From assembly GCA_018660835.1 (NCBI GenBank), contig JABJJN010000020.1, positions 124,001 through 188,000 on the forward strand: a stretch of 64,000 nucleotides of DNA. Reading direction: 5' to 3'. The stretch is from Gemmatimonadota bacterium (lineage in GTDB: Bacteria; Latescibacterota; UBA2968; UBA8231). Under the pieces are notes generated by a model. The model ran no database searches. It was given only the letters and a program-made list of their open reading frames with translations, and had not been told where the DNA came from. Made by a program: the position numbers and the translations under genes. Shown in pieces: positions 61,766 to 64,000 of this stretch (its first letter is position 1; each line of letters opens with the position of its first letter).

Positions 61766-64000
61766 ATGCAGTGGTTCAGAGATCTCCCCCTGAGAGCCAA
61801 GCTGGTCGCCTCCTTTGGCGTCGTCTTGGCCATGGTAGCGGTGTTGAACGTCTTCGCCCACCGAACGACGACTCAGTCCCTGGACTCGGGCGCGTGGGTG
61901 GAGCACACCCACGAGGTGATCGACCTGGCGAACGAGGCCCTTGCCGGACTCGTGGACATGGAAACCGGGTATCGCGGCTTCCTGGTAACAGGCGAGGACG
62001 AGTTCCTCGAACCCTACGAGGACGGCACCGAGGTCTACCAGGAGCGCCTCGCACAGCTGCAGGAGAAGACCGCCGACAACCCCGAGCAGGTGGGTCGCTG
62101 GCGGGACCTCGAACGGCGCGCCTCCGCCTGGCAAAGTGAGATCACCGAACCCGGAATGGCCCTGCGTCGAGGTGACCTCGAGGGCACGGCGACGGTGGGT
62201 GACATCATCACCTTCGAGACCAGCGGCGAGGGCAAGAGACACTTCGATGGCATGCGGGCGGTGTTCGCGGCGGCCATCGAAGAAGAGAGGACACTGATGG
62301 CGGCCCGCTCCAAGGCGAACGCCGAGGCGGGCGACATGTTGCTGTCCGTGTTGTTGTGGGGCACTGTCGCCGTTCTCGGTCTGGGTTTCGCCGTCACGGG
62401 CTTCGTGTCGGGGGTAGCCAAGCGGGTCGACGTGGCCCAGGCCGAGGCCGCACTGAAGACGGGCATTGTCGAGAATGCCACCATCAACATCATGGTGGCC
62501 GACAAGGACTTCAAGATCACTTACGTGAATCCGGCGTCCCTGAAGACCCTGAAGAATATCGAGCACGTGTTGCCCGTCGCCGCTGAGGCCGTCGTCGGCT
62601 CGAGTATCGACATCTTCCACAAGAACCCTCCTCACCAGCGGGGAATCCTGAGCGACCCACGGAATCTGCCCCACCACACGCATTTCCCGTTGGGTGACCA
62701 GCACATCGATCTGACGGCGGCGGCAATCTACGACGAGCAGGGCAGGTACGTTGGGCCCATGGTGTCGTGGAGTCTCATCACCGAGACCGTGCGGTTGGAG
62801 ACCGAGGCCTCGGAACGCTCTGCCCAGATCGAGCGACAGGCGGAGGAGACCGAGAGGCAGCGCCAGCACGTGCTGGCCGTAGCCGCGCAGGTGAAGGTGG
62901 CAGCCGACGGCGTGCTGTCGTCGGCGGAACAGCTGTCGGGCAGTTCCTCACAGCTGTCCCAGGGCAGTGAGCGCCAGACCGGTTCCGTCGAGGAGGCCGC
63001 CGGTGCCATCCAGCAGCTGGCCGCTTCGGCTCGTGGCGTGTCGCAGAATACGGATGAGCTGGCAAGGCTGGTCACCGAGAACTCAGCGGCCCTCACCCAG
63101 CTTGCCACCTCCATCGTGTCGGTGACGCAGAACGCGGAGCAGATGAGCCAGACCGTCATGTCCAACTCCTCCGGCATCGAGCAGCTGGCCGCCTCCATTC
63201 AAGCGCAGGCCGACAATGCCGAGCAGGCCAACGACTCCGCCCAACGAGCCTCCGAGCGCGCCCACGACGGCGCTGAGGTCGTGCGCCAGGCGATCGAGGG
63301 GATGGAGAGAATCGCCAATCGCGTGCGCGAATCCGCCCAGCGGATCACCGAGTTGGGCAGGAGTTCGGAGCAGGTCAGCACCATCGTCGCCGTGATCAAC
63401 GACATCGCCGATCAGACCAACCTGCTGGCCCTGAACGCCGCCATCGAGGCAGCTCGGGCCGGCGAGCAGGGCCGTGGATTTGCCGTCGTCGCCGAGGCGG
63501 TGCGCGAGCTGGCGGAGCGCACCTCCCAGGCGACCCAGGAGATCGACGACATGATCGGCAAGATCCAGGGCGACACCCGCGACGTCGTCAGCTCGATGGA
63601 AGAGGGCATGCGCGACGTCGAGCAGGGTACCGAGCTGGCCTCCAGGTCGGGCAGCGCCCTGAGCGAGATCGCCGAGGGCGTCGAGCAGGTCAATCAGCTG
63701 ATGGCCCAGCTGACCGCTTCGAGCCGCGAGCAGGCGATGACGAGCGATCAGATCGTGCAGGCCACCGCCGAGATGAACGAGCTCGTGCAGCAGGTGACCA
63801 GGGCGATGGCGGAGCAGTCCCAGGCTGTAGACGTCATCTCCCACTCTTCCGAGGAGATGCAGGGGCGCGTCGACCAGGTCTCCGGCGCCATGCGCGAACA
63901 GCAGGAGGCTGCCGAGCAGTCAGCCGGCAGCATGGAGGAGATCAACCAACTCGCCCGTAGCGCCAACGACGCCAGCCGAGAGATGGACACCGCCACCGAT
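61766..64000 (+). CDS. methyl-accepting chemotaxis protein (3' end outside window)
   Basis: 745 codons are visible from ATG 61766; the frame runs off the right edge. An N-terminal transmembrane helix (~12-30) is followed by a CHASE3-like four-helix sensor (~40-190; [20 protein letters not shown]), a second transmembrane helix ([21 protein letters not shown], ~194-214), a PAS-like domain (~235-345; [31 protein letters not shown]) and a long coiled-coil signalling domain. The hairpin [20 protein letters not shown] with [18 protein letters not shown] is canonical. No obvious HAMP domain precedes the coiled coil. It should signal to CheA/CheW; no che gene is in view. Confidence 0.94.
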   Translation, partial: MQWFRDLPLRAKLVASFGVVLAMVAVLNVFAHRTTTQSLDSGAWVEHTHEVIDLANEALAGLVDMETGYRGFLVTGEDEFLEPYEDGTEVYQERLAQLQEKTADNPEQVGRWRDLERRASAWQSEITEPGMALRRGDLEGTATVGDIITFETSGEGKRHFDGMRAVFAAAIEEERTLMAARSKANAEAGDMLLSVLLWGTVAVLGLGFAVTGFVSGVAKRVDVAQAEAALKTGIVENATINIMVADKDFKITYVNPASLKTLKNIEHVLPVAAEAVVGSSIDIFHKNPPHQRGILSDPRNLPHHTHFPLGDQHIDLTAAAIYDEQGRYVGPMVSWSLITETVRLETEASERSAQIERQAEETERQRQHVLAVAAQVKVAADGVLSSAEQLSGSSSQLSQGSERQTGSVEEAAGAIQQLAASARGVSQNTDELARLVTENSAALTQLATSIVSVTQNAEQMSQTVMSNSSGIEQLAASIQAQADNAEQANDSAQRASERAHDGAEVVRQAIEGMERIANRVRESAQRITELGRSSEQVSTIVAVINDIADQTNLLALNAAIEAARAGEQGRGFAVVAEAVRELAERTSQATQEIDDMIGKIQGDTRDVVSSMEEGMRDVEQGTELASRSGSALSEIAEGVEQVNQLMAQLTASSREQAMTSDQIVQATAEMNELVQQVTRAMAEQSQAVDVISHSSEEMQGRVDQVSGAMREQQEAAEQSAGSMEEINQLARSANDASREMDTATD

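Noticed and set aside
61652..62869. 405-codon open frame on the minus strand opposite the chemotaxis receptor
   Set aside because: The plus strand encodes a complete transmembrane, PAS-like and chemotaxis signalling sequence; the minus frame is the usual high-GC shadow with Gly/Leu/His-rich text and no domain.

Overview
This 64 kb window is high-GC bacterial DNA with no rRNA, tRNA, CRISPR array, insertion sequence or phage gene that I can see. The gene set suggests an uncultured bacterium of the FCB/PVC sphere, with candidate phylum Latescibacterota (WS3) as my best guess and a Poribacteria- or Planctomycetes-like relative as the alternative. The reasons are several phytanoyl-CoA dioxygenase (PhyH) proteins, secreted proteins ending in an Ig-like FlgD/type IX-secretion-style tail (NYPNPFN ... 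LLLR), sugar-acid enzymes (enolase superfamily, UxuA-like, BKACE, uronate-dehydrogenase-like), an M81 peptidase, SUMF1-domain proteins and cytosolic beta-propeller glycosidase-like proteins. The phylum is inference, because no marker gene is present.

Layout. 1-9.4 kb: the 3' part of a giant repeat-built secreted protein (more than 2,400 residues) and a secreted parallel-beta-helix protein, both with FlgD-like tails. 9.7-11.2 kb: M81 peptidase. 11.2-17.9 kb: an apparent regulon in which a sigma-54 activator with a duplicated sensor domain (15690-17891) lies next to a textbook -24/-12 promoter (15458-15473). That promoter reads into SUMF1 protein, STAS protein, esterase and SUMF1+FlgD protein. 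18-24 kb: UroD-like protein, LamG/propeller protein, enolase-superfamily enzyme, acetyltransferase and PhyH. 24-27 kb: molybdopterin oxidoreductase and a clan-A glycosidase-like protein. 27-36 kb: FN3/NHL lipoprotein, esterase with FlgD tail, tandem PhyH fusion and a DUF4091-type secreted protein. 36-38.8 kb: propeller, MazEF-type toxin-antitoxin pair and Tat-exported amidohydrolase.

39-42.9 kb: a phospholipid cluster (CdsA-like, PlsC-kinase fusion, diacylglycerol-kinase-like, zinc-ribbon membrane protein). 43-47.5 kb: alpha/beta hydrolase, PhyH, propeller and uronate-dehydrogenase-like SDR. 48-49.7 kb: a PhnZ-like mixed-valent diiron oxygenase beside a PhyH oxygenase, a candidate oxidative phosphonate cassette. 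49.8-56.4 kb: sodium/solute symporter, a probable exported protein, and a FIST sensor with a hybrid histidine kinase. 56.6-61.4 kb: BKACE, GH32/43-like propeller, an unrecognised conserved protein and a mannonate-dehydratase-like TIM barrel. 61.8-64 kb: methyl-accepting chemotaxis protein running off the right edge.

The coherent themes are secretion of surface-attached carbohydrate-active and esterase proteins, intracellular catabolism of sugar acids and related metabolites, and oxygenase chemistry. Outside the annotated genes, the most striking signals are the sigma-54 regulon, a 45-bp intergenic repeat in four copies (35.6, 43.0, 47.9 and 53.0 kb), a stem-loop repeat placed just after two stop codons, and several decayed gene fragments.
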